From contig CAKQOE010000003.1 in NCBI GenBank assembly GCA_934255545.1, forward strand, positions 1-64,000: a DNA stretch of 64,000 nt, given 5' to 3'. A program made the translations under genes and the position numbers. This DNA is from an uncultured Clostridia bacterium. GTDB lineage: Bacteria; Bacillota; Clostridia; Peptostreptococcales; Anaerovoracaceae. Every line of letters starts with the position of its first letter. The stretch's first letter is position 1. Under the pieces are notes generated by a model. That model saw nothing but the letters and a program-made list of their open reading frames with translations, did no database searches and was not told where the DNA came from. Below are positions 43,335 to 50,571 of this stretch, one piece after another.

Positions 43335-43386
43335 AGAAACTTACGCAGGGCAAGCCTTTGAAAAGCTTCCCTGCAGGCAAGTTTCT
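43335..43386 (+). promoter_or_regulatory. Stem-loop between cutC and cutD
   Basis: Nested pairings: AGAAACTT (43335-43342) with AAGTTTCT (43379-43386), GCAGGG (43345-43350) with CCCTGC (43369-43374), AAGC with GCTT inside. There is no T-run, so it suggests RNA processing or 3' protection giving less cutD than cutC. Confidence 0.6.
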
Positions 43387-43410
43387 CAACTTGAACCGGA
43401 GGTTTTGATT

Positions 43411-44361
43411 ATGAGCAATGTTGAAGGAAGCTCTATCGAGAGAAAAGCGTTCATATTCAACAAGCAGAAATACAATATGTATGATGGCCCCGGTGTCAGA
43501 ACACTGGTTTTTTTCAAAGGCTGTCCGCTGAGATGTAAATGGTGCGCAAATCCGGAAGGACTTGAAAGAAAGTACCAGATAATGCTCAGACCGACAAGCT
43601 GTGTCGGATGCGGTGCGTGCGTTCCGGCCTGCCCGCAGGGCCTTCACAGCATATCAGATACCGGAGAGCATCTTATAGACAGGACTAAGGACTGTATAGG
43701 ATGCGGCGCATGTGTAGAAGCGTGCAATTATTCGGCGCTGAAAGTAGCCGGTGAATATGCAACGATATCTGAACTTCTTGATTATGTCGAGGAGGACAGA
43801 GCATTCTATGAGCAGTCAGGCGGCGGTGTAACCCTCGGCGGCGGTGAAGTAACTGCACAGCCGAAGGCAGCAGAAAGTCTGCTGATGGCATGTAAACAGA
43901 ACGGTATCCATACCGCGATAGAAACATGCGGTTATACAAAAAAAGAAACTATCCTGAGGATAGCTGAGTACGTAGACCTGTTCCTGTTTGATATAAAAAA
44001 TATCGATCCGGACAGACACTATGATCTCACAGGCGTAAGGAACGAGATCATCCTCGAAAACCTTAAAGCGCTCCTTCAGAATAAGAAAAATGTAAAAATC
44101 AGAATGCCTCTGCTTAAGGGGATAAATGACAGCGAAGAGGAGATCAGAGGTGTTATCGATTTCCTCATGCCATTTAAAAATTATAGAAACTTCCAGGGGA
44201 TAGATCTCCTGCCGTATCATAAGCTCGGCGTAAACAAATACGTTCAGCTTGGCATGGACTATCCTGTAGAGGGAGATCCTTCACTGACAGATGATGATCT
44301 GGACAGAATAGAAGGCTGGATCAGCGAGTATGACTTTCCTGTTAAAGTCATCAAGCATTAA
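43411..44361 (+). CDS. cutD: CutC-activating radical SAM enzyme
   Basis: 316 residues. It installs the glycyl radical on CutC using SAM. The radical SAM cluster is CPLRCKWC, preceded by NMYDGPGVRTLVFFKG. Two ferredoxin-like clusters follow (CVGCGACVPACPQG and CIGCGACVEACNYS), as usual for this class. GGGEVTAQP is the SAM-binding glycine segment. The ATG at 43411 has GGAGG; a TTG two codons earlier is ruled out by spacing. Confidence 0.95.
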   Translation: MSNVEGSSIERKAFIFNKQKYNMYDGPGVRTLVFFKGCPLRCKWCANPEGLERKYQIMLRPTSCVGCGACVPACPQGLHSISDTGEHLIDRTKDCIGCGACVEACNYSALKVAGEYATISELLDYVEEDRAFYEQSGGGVTLGGGEVTAQPKAAESLLMACKQNGIHTAIETCGYTKKETILRIAEYVDLFLFDIKNIDPDRHYDLTGVRNEIILENLKALLQNKKNVKIRMPLLKGINDSEEEIRGVIDFLMPFKNYRNFQGIDLLPYHKLGVNKYVQLGMDYPVEGDPSLTDDDLDRIEGWISEYDFPVKVIKH

Positions 44362-44381
44362 CAGGAAGGGGTGCGGAAAAT

Positions 44382-44735
44382 ATGGGCGAATTGCACGAAA
44401 AAGTCACAGACCGCATCATACAGGAATCGGTACCTGGAAAACAGGTAACTATAGCTCACGTTATAGCCTCACCTACGCATGATATATATGAAAGGCTGGG
44501 GATCGATGATAAGGGCGCTATCGGCATACTTACGATATCACCTTATGAAGTAGCGATAATAGCCGCAGATATTGCTACAAAAGCCGCTGATGTAGAGATA
44601 GGCTTCCTTGACAGATTCACAGGATCCGTTGTAATATCAGGCGATGTACAGAGTGTTGAAACGGCGCTTCACGAAGTTACCGAAAAGCTCTGCAACCTGC
44701 TTGATTTCACTACGGTACCGGTAACAAGGACCTGA
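44382..44735 (+). CDS. EutS/PduU-like permuted BMC shell protein 2
   Basis: 117 residues. RIIQESVPGKQVTIAHVIASP and DRFTGSVVISGDVQSVETAL mirror the paralog at 35653, with a shorter N-terminus. It should form a hexamer with a capped pore. It starts 20 bases after cutD. Confidence 0.9.
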   Translation: MGELHEKVTDRIIQESVPGKQVTIAHVIASPTHDIYERLGIDDKGAIGILTISPYEVAIIAADIATKAADVEIGFLDRFTGSVVISGDVQSVETALHEVTEKLCNLLDFTTVPVTRT

Positions 44736-44749
44736 GAAGGAAGCGCATA

Positions 44750-45214
44750 ATGATCGTTGGCCCGAGAAACTGCGGTAAAACTTCTCTGGCTAACAGACTT
44801 AACAGATACACCGGTCCGCTGAGGAAAACTCAGGACACGATCTATGGAAAGTACACTATAGATGTTCCAAGCGCATTTCTTGAAAATACAGATATGTACA
44901 AGCATCTCATAGCACTTTCACAGGATGCCTGGTGCGCCCTTATAATGGTAAACCAGGAAAGGATAGAACATGTTTATTCTCACGCGTTCGCCAACGCGCT
45001 GCTGTGCCCGTCTTTCGGAGTTATCGGAAAGTCGGACCTGGCACCTGAAAACGAAGCAGTATGCGTTAAGCAGCTGCAGACGGCGGGAGCGCGCGAACCG
45101 TATTTCAGAGTAAACCTGTTAGCTGAAAACGGAACGGATGAACTAGAAGGATTCCTCCGGGAATTCTACAATGAAAGGAACAGGGGCTTAGATGAGATTC
45201 ATAACAGAAAATGA
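44750..45214 (+). CDS. EutP/PduV-like GTPase 2 with degenerate switch motif
   Basis: 154 residues. G1 is intact (GPRNCGKTS), but G3, normally DTPG, reads DVPSAF, and G4 is GKSDL. GTP hydrolysis is therefore doubtful. The reading frame upstream of ATG 44750 continues as LRRKRI, the usual family N-terminus (KRIMIVGPRN), so a non-standard start (CTG 44732) is conceivable. It overlaps the next gene by 23 bases. Confidence 0.8.
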   Translation: MIVGPRNCGKTSLANRLNRYTGPLRKTQDTIYGKYTIDVPSAFLENTDMYKHLIALSQDAWCALIMVNQERIEHVYSHAFANALLCPSFGVIGKSDLAPENEAVCVKQLQTAGAREPYFRVNLLAENGTDELEGFLREFYNERNRGLDEIHNRK

Positions 45215-45620
45215 ATTGAGAGACCTGTACAGGCAGGAACACTTCACAAGCTTCACCCTTCAGACCAATGAAAGACTCACACCGGGAGGAAGACAGTATC
45301 TTCTGGATCACGGGATCAATATGTATGACGCCGAAAATCCGGCGCCTGCAGATACACCGGCAGCAACAGTTGACGGACATACCGCAGCACCTGCTGCGCA
45401 GCCTGCTCCTGTGCCGGTCGCTCCGCCTGAACCAAAGGTCAGCTTTGACCAGATGTTCATGAGTGAAACAGGGATGTCAAGACAGGAGCTCCTTCTGAGA
45501 GTTCAGTCACTCGAAAAGATGAGTCTTGCAATAGCAGAAGAACTTCGTATGATCAGCAGTGTGTTAGGAGGCGAAAAAGAATCATGCCAGACAACGGAAA
45601 CGGAAACGACAGATCTTTAA
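45192..45620 (+). CDS. EutT-like N-terminal domain protein with coiled-coil tail
   Basis: 142 residues. The first 47 (MRFITENELRDLYRQEHF, then LTPGGRQYLLDHGINMYD) match the start of EutT-type cobalamin adenosyltransferases. The adenosyltransferase helical domain is absent; instead there is a Pro/Ala linker (50-85) and an amphipathic coil (SRQELLLRVQSLEKMSLAI). The glycyl-radical route needs no B12. I infer a scaffold or cargo adaptor. It overlaps the EutJ-like gene by 37 bases. Confidence 0.7.
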   Translation: MRFITENELRDLYRQEHFTSFTLQTNERLTPGGRQYLLDHGINMYDAENPAPADTPAATVDGHTAAPAAQPAPVPVAPPEPKVSFDQMFMSETGMSRQELLLRVQSLEKMSLAIAEELRMISSVLGGEKESCQTTETETTDL

Positions 45621-46447
45621 CTTTCGAATACTGCGATCAGATGGTCGCTGACTTTGAGAAAGTGATCAAACATCCTATAAAGGAAAGATCATCTGTTTAT
45701 TACACAGGCGTAGACCTCGGTACTGCATGCGTAGTACTTGCGGTCCTCGATGAAAACAGACGTCCGGTAGCGGGCGCTTACAGATACGCCGATGTAGTAA
45801 GAGACGGAATGGTAGTTGATTACATCGGAGCAGTAAGAATAGTAAGAGAACTCAAGGAACAGATAGAAGAACAGCTCGGCACTGAATTGATATATGCAGC
45901 AGGAGCGATCCCTCCGGGAACAGATCTTCTTGATTCAGGCGCTGTAAAGAATGTTATCCAGGGTGCCGGCTTTGAGCTTACAAATCTGCTCGACGAATCA
46001 ACAGCAGCTAACGAAGTACTGAAAATGAAAAACGGCGCAGTTGTCGATATCGGCGGCGGTACTACAGGTATTTCGATCTTCAAGGACGGAAAAGTAGTAT
46101 ACATCGCTGACGAGCCGACAGGCGGTACTCATTTCTCACTCGTTGTTTCAGGAGCTTACAAGCTTCCGTTCGACGAAGCAGAACTTTACAAGAGAAATGA
46201 AGATAATCACAAGGAACTTTTACCTGTGCTCAAGCCTGTTATCGAAAAGGTAGCGTCTATCATCAGCAGACATATTGCAAAGTACGATGTTGATGAGATA
46301 TCACTGGTTGGAGGTACCTGCTGCTTAACCGGTATCGAAGGAATAATCCAGAAGAGCACCGGTGTTTACACGCACAAGCCAAAGAACCCTATGTTCGTAA
46401 CTCCGCTTGGTATAGCGCTCAGCTGTACTGATGAGCCTGTAGATTAA
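45584..46447 (+). CDS. EutJ-like actin/Hsp70-fold chaperone
   Basis: 287 residues. Sugar-kinase/Hsp70 ATPase fold: YYTGVDLGTACVVLAV (phosphate 1), AVVDIGGGTTGISIFKDGK (phosphate 2) and SLVGGTCCLTGIEG (adenosine). EutJ/PduJ-region proteins of this kind are thought to help fold or reactivate encapsulated enzymes. The first 30 residues overlap the preceding gene, so an inner start is possible. Confidence 0.88.
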   Translation: MPDNGNGNDRSLTFEYCDQMVADFEKVIKHPIKERSSVYYTGVDLGTACVVLAVLDENRRPVAGAYRYADVVRDGMVVDYIGAVRIVRELKEQIEEQLGTELIYAAGAIPPGTDLLDSGAVKNVIQGAGFELTNLLDESTAANEVLKMKNGAVVDIGGGTTGISIFKDGKVVYIADEPTGGTHFSLVVSGAYKLPFDEAELYKRNEDNHKELLPVLKPVIEKVASIISRHIAKYDVDEISLVGGTCCLTGIEGIIQKSTGVYTHKPKNPMFVTPLGIALSCTDEPVD

Positions 46448-46472
46448 CTTAGAGAAAAGAGGTTGGAATCAA

Positions 46473-46778
46473 ATGGAAATCAGAATGATAAAATCTCCTT
46501 CTAAGGGAACACTTGACATACTGATGAGACGCAAGGGTTCGCTCAAGAGCGAAACTCCGGATTGCGTCGACGCGGTAGGCCTCATACAGGGAAGAATGAT
46601 AGAAATGGTCGTTGCGGCCGACATAGCGGAAAAAGCTGTGGGAGTAACAGTAGAAGACATACGCGGAAGCTGTCCTCAGAATATGATCCTGCTGGCGATA
46701 TTCGGCGATACAGCATCAGTTGAGTCCGCTCTCGCGGACATAAAGGCAAAAGCAAAGGAGGGTATGGAAACATGCTGA
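46473..46778 (+). CDS. BMC-domain protein with basic N-terminal extension
   Basis: 101 residues. After a short leader (IKSPSKGTLDILMRRKGSL) comes a BMC fold: AVGLIQGRMIEMVVAADIAEK, DIRGSCPQNMILLAIFGD and ASVESALADI. The pore loop (RGSCPQN) has a cysteine, a feature seen where a shell protein holds an Fe-S cluster or gates transport; a cluster here is speculation. It overlaps the next gene by seven bases. Confidence 0.82.
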   Translation: MEIRMIKSPSKGTLDILMRRKGSLKSETPDCVDAVGLIQGRMIEMVVAADIAEKAVGVTVEDIRGSCPQNMILLAIFGDTASVESALADIKAKAKEGMETC

Positions 46779-47038
46779 CAGCGAGACTTACAGGTAATAT
46801 ATGGTCAACACGAAAGGCAGAGTCCCTCAACGGCTTTAAGCTGATGCAGGCAGAAATAATCGGCGGCGGGATAGATTCCGGCAAAAGGATCATCGTAATA
46901 GATAATATAAGCGCCGGTATCGGAGACAGAGTAATAATAACGACCGGATCGTCAGCCAGACGAATGCTCGGAGATGACGATCTTCCGGTCGATGCAGTTG
47001 TAGTCGGCATCATCGATGATGACTGTGACTTTGAATAA
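46772..47038 (+). CDS. EutN/CcmL-type pentameric vertex protein
   Basis: 88 residues with the BMC-P beta-barrel pattern: MLTARLTGNIWSTRKAESL, VIDNISAGIGDRVIITTGSS and VDAVVVGIID. It caps the vertices of the shell. One copy is visible in the locus. Confidence 0.93.
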   Translation: MLTARLTGNIWSTRKAESLNGFKLMQAEIIGGGIDSGKRIIVIDNISAGIGDRVIITTGSSARRMLGDDDLPVDAVVVGIIDDDCDFE

Positions 47039-47054
47039 AGGGAGGTCTGTTTAA

Positions 47055-48374
47055 GTGGATCTTATAGAACAGATCAAAGCAGCAGGAGTCGTGGGCGCAG
47101 GCGGTGCTGGCTTCCCGACTTACGCTAAATTCGGTTCGCCGGCTGATTACCTGCTGATGAATGCAGCAGAGTGCGAACCGCTCCTGAGAGTAGACCAGCA
47201 GCTCCTGGCTATATACACAGACGAGATCCTTAAGGGTTTTGATATGGCTGCGAAGGCTGCAGGAGTTAAAAAGGCTATTATCGGAATAAAGGTAAAGCAT
47301 CACGAAGTTATCGACCTTTTAAGAAAAAGGATCGGAGAACTCGGCATGGACATAGAAGTAGGCGAGCTTCCTGATATCTACCCTGCCGGTGACGAGCAGG
47401 TACTTGTTTACCAGCTTACAGGCAGAGTCGTTCCTGAAGCAGGCATTCCTATCAACGTAGGATGTATCGTCTGCAACGCTGAGACAGTCCTCAATATCTA
47501 CAGAGCATCTGAGGGTAAGGCTGTAACAGAAAAGTTCATAACGCTTGCCGGAGATATTCCAAACAGAATGACTGTAAAGGTTCCTGTAGGAACACCTGTC
47601 ATAGATGTCCTGAAGCTTTCGGGAATCGAAGACTTCAGCGATTATGCTGTTATCGACGGCGGTCCTATGATGGGTTCTGTCATGGCAGACCTTAACGGTC
47701 ACGTTATAAAGAAAAACAAGGGCTTCATCATCCTCAGAAAGGATCACTATCTTATCCGCAAGAAGTCAACTACGATGGAACAGGCTAAGAGAGTGAACAA
47801 AGCTACATGCGAGCAGTGCAGGATGTGTACTGACCTCTGCCCGAGATTCCTTCTCGGACACAGCGTAGCTCCTCACAAGATGATGAGAGTCATGAACTAC
47901 AATATCGACGATCTTGAGGGTCAGAAGGTAGCGCAGCTCTGCTGCCAGTGCGGACTTTGTGAATTCTTCTCATGTCCTGCGGGCCTCCACCCTAAGATGG
48001 CAAATATGTATTTCAAGGACAGACTTGCTGAGCAGGGTCTCAGATATACTCCTTCAAAGACAGAATTTGAACCGAGAAATATCAGAGATATGCGCCTTGT
48101 CCCAAGCAAGCGTCTTGTAGCGAGAATAGGTCTTAAGAATTTCGACAGACCTGCTCCTATGAGTGATGTAAAGATCGAGCCTTCAGTTGTAAGAATAGCT
48201 CTCCGCCAGCATGTAGGCGGTCCGGCTCAGCCGGTCGTAACTGTCGGTCAGAGCGTTACAGCAGGACAGCTCATCGGAAACGTTCCTGAAGGTAAGCTGG
48301 GAGCTACAGTTCACAGCAGCATAGACGGAACTGTTTCAGAAGTAACAGCTGATTATATTGAGATAAGGAGGTAA
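47055..48374 (+). CDS. PduS/RnfC-like flavo-iron-sulfur oxidoreductase
   Basis: 439 residues from GTG 47055 after GGGAGG. Architecture follows PduS: RnfC-type NADH/FMN segment (VVGAGGAGFPTYAKF at 11-25, NAAECEPLLRVD), SLBB domain (around 160-230), and two 4Fe-4S motifs (CEQCRMCTDLCPR and CCQCGLCEFFSCPAG). PduS reduces cobalamin in propanediol compartments; here, with no B12 enzyme, it may pass electrons through the BMC-T protein encoded next to it or recycle NADH. Confidence 0.9.
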   Translation: MDLIEQIKAAGVVGAGGAGFPTYAKFGSPADYLLMNAAECEPLLRVDQQLLAIYTDEILKGFDMAAKAAGVKKAIIGIKVKHHEVIDLLRKRIGELGMDIEVGELPDIYPAGDEQVLVYQLTGRVVPEAGIPINVGCIVCNAETVLNIYRASEGKAVTEKFITLAGDIPNRMTVKVPVGTPVIDVLKLSGIEDFSDYAVIDGGPMMGSVMADLNGHVIKKNKGFIILRKDHYLIRKKSTTMEQAKRVNKATCEQCRMCTDLCPRFLLGHSVAPHKMMRVMNYNIDDLEGQKVAQLCCQCGLCEFFSCPAGLHPKMANMYFKDRLAEQGLRYTPSKTEFEPRNIRDMRLVPSKRLVARIGLKNFDRPAPMSDVKIEPSVVRIALRQHVGGPAQPVVTVGQSVTAGQLIGNVPEGKLGATVHSSIDGTVSEVTADYIEIRR

Positions 48375-48379
48375 TGATT

Positions 48380-48925
48380 ATGAGAGCTATTGGTATGGTT
48401 GAATTCAACAGCATAGCAAGAGGCATTTATGCGGCAGATCAGATGGTCAAGACTTCCGAAGTTGAAATCGTAACAGCTGCTTCAACATGCCCCGGAAAAT
48501 ACATTGCGATCGTTCACGGCGACGTGTCAGCGGTAGAAGAATCTGTTCAGGCAGGCGAAAAGGAAGCCGGAGAGTTTTATGTTGACTCTATGGTGATCCC
48601 TAATGTTGATGCAGGTGTATTCCCTGCGATCACAGGCGCTACTATGCCTGAAAGGATCGGCGCGATCGGCATCATGGAGTCTTTCTCCATTTCAACGATG
48701 ATCATCTGCGCAGACCAGATACTTAAGGCTGCCGATGTTGAAAGCATCGAGCTCAGGCTCGGCAACGGACTCGGCGGTAAGTCATACTTCACTTTCACAG
48801 GTGATGTATCCGCTGTACAGGCAGGCTCAAGCGCGGGCGTTGCCATCGCGAAGGAGAAGGGACTTCTCGTAAATTCAGAAGTTATTCCTTCACCTTCACA
48901 CAGGCTTGTCGAATCACTTTTATAA
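48380..48925 (+). CDS. PduT-like tandem BMC shell protein with Fe-S loop
   Basis: 181 residues with two BMC domains (AIGMVEFNSIARGIYAADQM and AIGIMESFSISTMIICADQI), so it forms trimers. The first domain has STCPGKY, the cysteine loop that holds a central 4Fe-4S cluster in PduT. ATG 48380 lies eight bases after AAGGAGG; the in-frame ATG 48374 is too close. Adjacent to the PduS-like gene as in pdu loci. Confidence 0.92.
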   Translation: MRAIGMVEFNSIARGIYAADQMVKTSEVEIVTAASTCPGKYIAIVHGDVSAVEESVQAGEKEAGEFYVDSMVIPNVDAGVFPAITGATMPERIGAIGIMESFSISTMIICADQILKAADVESIELRLGNGLGGKSYFTFTGDVSAVQAGSSAGVAIAKEKGLLVNSEVIPSPSHRLVESLL

Positions 48926-48961
48926 TAATTAATATATATAATGATTAAAAAGTGATAAAGT

Positions 48962-48975
48962 GCCGCTCCGGCGGC
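48962..48975. repeat. GC hairpin (gccgc-tccg-gcggc)
   Basis: 5-bp arms, 39 bases before the EutQ-like gene. Confidence 0.4.
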
Positions 48976-49013
48976 GAATATAAATATGAAAATAAACGAA
49001 AGGATGTGTATGC

Positions 49014-49700
49014 ATGAAAAAGCTTATTTGCACTAAAGAAGTGGAAGAGGCTGAAAAGCAGGGCCAGAAAGTCATCTATATCGATGAAAACACACTGGTA
49101 ACACCTGCTGCGAAGGATGCGGCTATAAACGCAGGCATCGAATTCGTATGCGGACAGGCTCCTGAAGCTTGCGCAGCAGCACCTGCTGCTCCTGCTGAAC
49201 CTGCTCCTGCAGCTCAGCCAGCTGTAACACCTGCTGCTCCTGTACAGGAGAGCGCTATAGACAGCGAACTTATTTACAAGGCTATCATGTCTCTGGCTGA
49301 AAGAGGACTTCTCGGAAATCTTGCAAACGTTATACAGCAGGATGTTCCATACGTTTCTGAAGGAGACGGACAGGGCTTCGTAAAGCTCGTAAGAAGCAGC
49401 ACTGCAAAGTGGGAACCACTTGATACAGGCAACCCGGCAGATAAGGTTTTCTACAATGAGCTTATCAACTCAGACGACGGCTCAGCTATGAACGCAGGCT
49501 TCATGACTATTGAAAACTGCTCATTCCCATGGGACGTAGCATGCCAGGAGATCTACTATGTAGTAGAAGGTACTCTTACTGTTGAAAAGGACGGCAGAGT
49601 ATTCACAGGTCACCCTGGTGACTGCCTCTTCTTCCAGAACGGCGCTCATCTGAAGTTCGGTTCACCTGATAAGGTCAAAGTATTCTACGCAACTCACTAA
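49014..49700 (+). CDS. EutQ-like cupin protein
   Basis: 228 residues. N-terminal module (LICTKEVEEAEKQGQK, VTPAAKDAAINAGIEFV) resembles the EutT-like module at 45192. A Pro/Ala linker and an amphipathic helix (SELIYKAIMSLAERGLLGN) follow, then a cupin barrel (CSFPWDVACQEIYYVVEGTL, FTGHPGDCLFFQNGAHLKF). EutQ is needed for ethanolamine growth and can act as an acetate kinase, which would complete acetyl phosphate to acetate with ATP. No separate ackA lies in the window. Confidence 0.9.
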   Translation: MKKLICTKEVEEAEKQGQKVIYIDENTLVTPAAKDAAINAGIEFVCGQAPEACAAAPAAPAEPAPAAQPAVTPAAPVQESAIDSELIYKAIMSLAERGLLGNLANVIQQDVPYVSEGDGQGFVKLVRSSTAKWEPLDTGNPADKVFYNELINSDDGSAMNAGFMTIENCSFPWDVACQEIYYVVEGTLTVEKDGRVFTGHPGDCLFFQNGAHLKFGSPDKVKVFYATH

Positions 49701-49717
49701 ACAGGAGATAGATATTA

Positions 49718-50536
49718 ATGCAGGCACTTGGTTTTATAGAAACAAAAGGACTGCTTGCAGCCATTGAGAGCGCTGACGCCATGCTTAAGGCAGCGAACGT
49801 ATCTCTTTATGACAGGACGTTCACAGGCGGCGGCCTGGTGACTATAACAGTCATCGGTGATGTAGGCGCGGTCAAGGCTTCGGTAGACGCCGGAGCTGCG
49901 GCTGTAATGAACCTCGGTCAGGAACTTCTGATATCTGTTCACGTTATCCCAAGACCTCATGAAGAAGTTGACAGGATGATGAAAGCAGACAGAAAGCTCG
50001 GAGGAAACGACGGCGGCGATGATAACGGCGGTGGCGGCGGAGACGGCGCACCTGCTGAGGAGGCTTCTGAAGAAGAAACAGCAGAAGAAGCTGAAACAGT
50101 TGAAACTGTTATCGAAGAAGCGCCTGAAACAGCGGAAGAAAATGAAGCTGAAATAACGGCTGAAGAACCTGAAACTGTTGCTGACGAAAAGCAGCCTGAG
50201 GCTGAGATCCATGAGACTCCGGCAGAAAGCGAAGCTGAAGAAGAGGCTGAGGCCCCTGAAGAAGCAGAGCATGAAACTGAAGCCCCTGAAGAACCGGCTG
50301 AGGCTGAAGACGAAGCATTCGACAGCAGAACGCTGACCAAAGAAGGCATCGACAATATAGCAGCAGAAAAGGGAATAAACAAAGCAGTTGAAATTCTTCA
50401 GGAATGCAAGGTAGTAAAACTGAGAAACCTCGCCAGAGATTATACCGGTTTCGGAATCACAGGCCGAGAAGTATCAAAAGCTAACAAGGCAGACCTCATC
50501 GAAGAATTCATAAAGTATTATTTAAAGAAAAAGTAA
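49718..50536 (+). CDS. BMC-H shell protein with acidic linker and Rho_N/SAP-like tail
   Basis: 272 residues in three parts. Residues 1-88 are a PduA/EutM-type BMC domain (ALGFIETKGLLAAIESADAM, HVIPRPHEEVD). Residues of about 95-205 are a Gly- then Glu/Ala/Pro-rich acidic linker. The last 65 contain VVKLRNLARDYTGFGI and SKANKADLIEEFIKYY, which look like a Rho_N/SAP/LEM-type helical hairpin. By analogy EutK carries a C-terminal helical nucleic-acid-binding domain, but this tail is of another type. The role could be shell-to-nucleoid or shell-to-cargo tethering. Confidence 0.85.
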   Translation: MQALGFIETKGLLAAIESADAMLKAANVSLYDRTFTGGGLVTITVIGDVGAVKASVDAGAAAVMNLGQELLISVHVIPRPHEEVDRMMKADRKLGGNDGGDDNGGGGGDGAPAEEASEEETAEEAETVETVIEEAPETAEENEAEITAEEPETVADEKQPEAEIHETPAESEAEEEAEAPEEAEHETEAPEEPAEAEDEAFDSRTLTKEGIDNIAAEKGINKAVEILQECKVVKLRNLARDYTGFGITGREVSKANKADLIEEFIKYYLKKK

Positions 50537-50571
50537 AAAAAGATATAATGAAAGGGAGGGGATTCTGATTC

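Noticed and set aside
45192..45620. A functional cobalamin adenosyltransferase
   Set aside because: Only the N-terminal module is present; the catalytic helical domain is replaced by a linker and coil, and no B12 enzyme lies in the locus.
49957..50382. A Ser/Ala-rich minus-strand frame opposite the acidic linker
   Set aside because: It is the complement of GAA/GCT/CCT codons of the linker, a typical shadow of low-complexity coding sequence.
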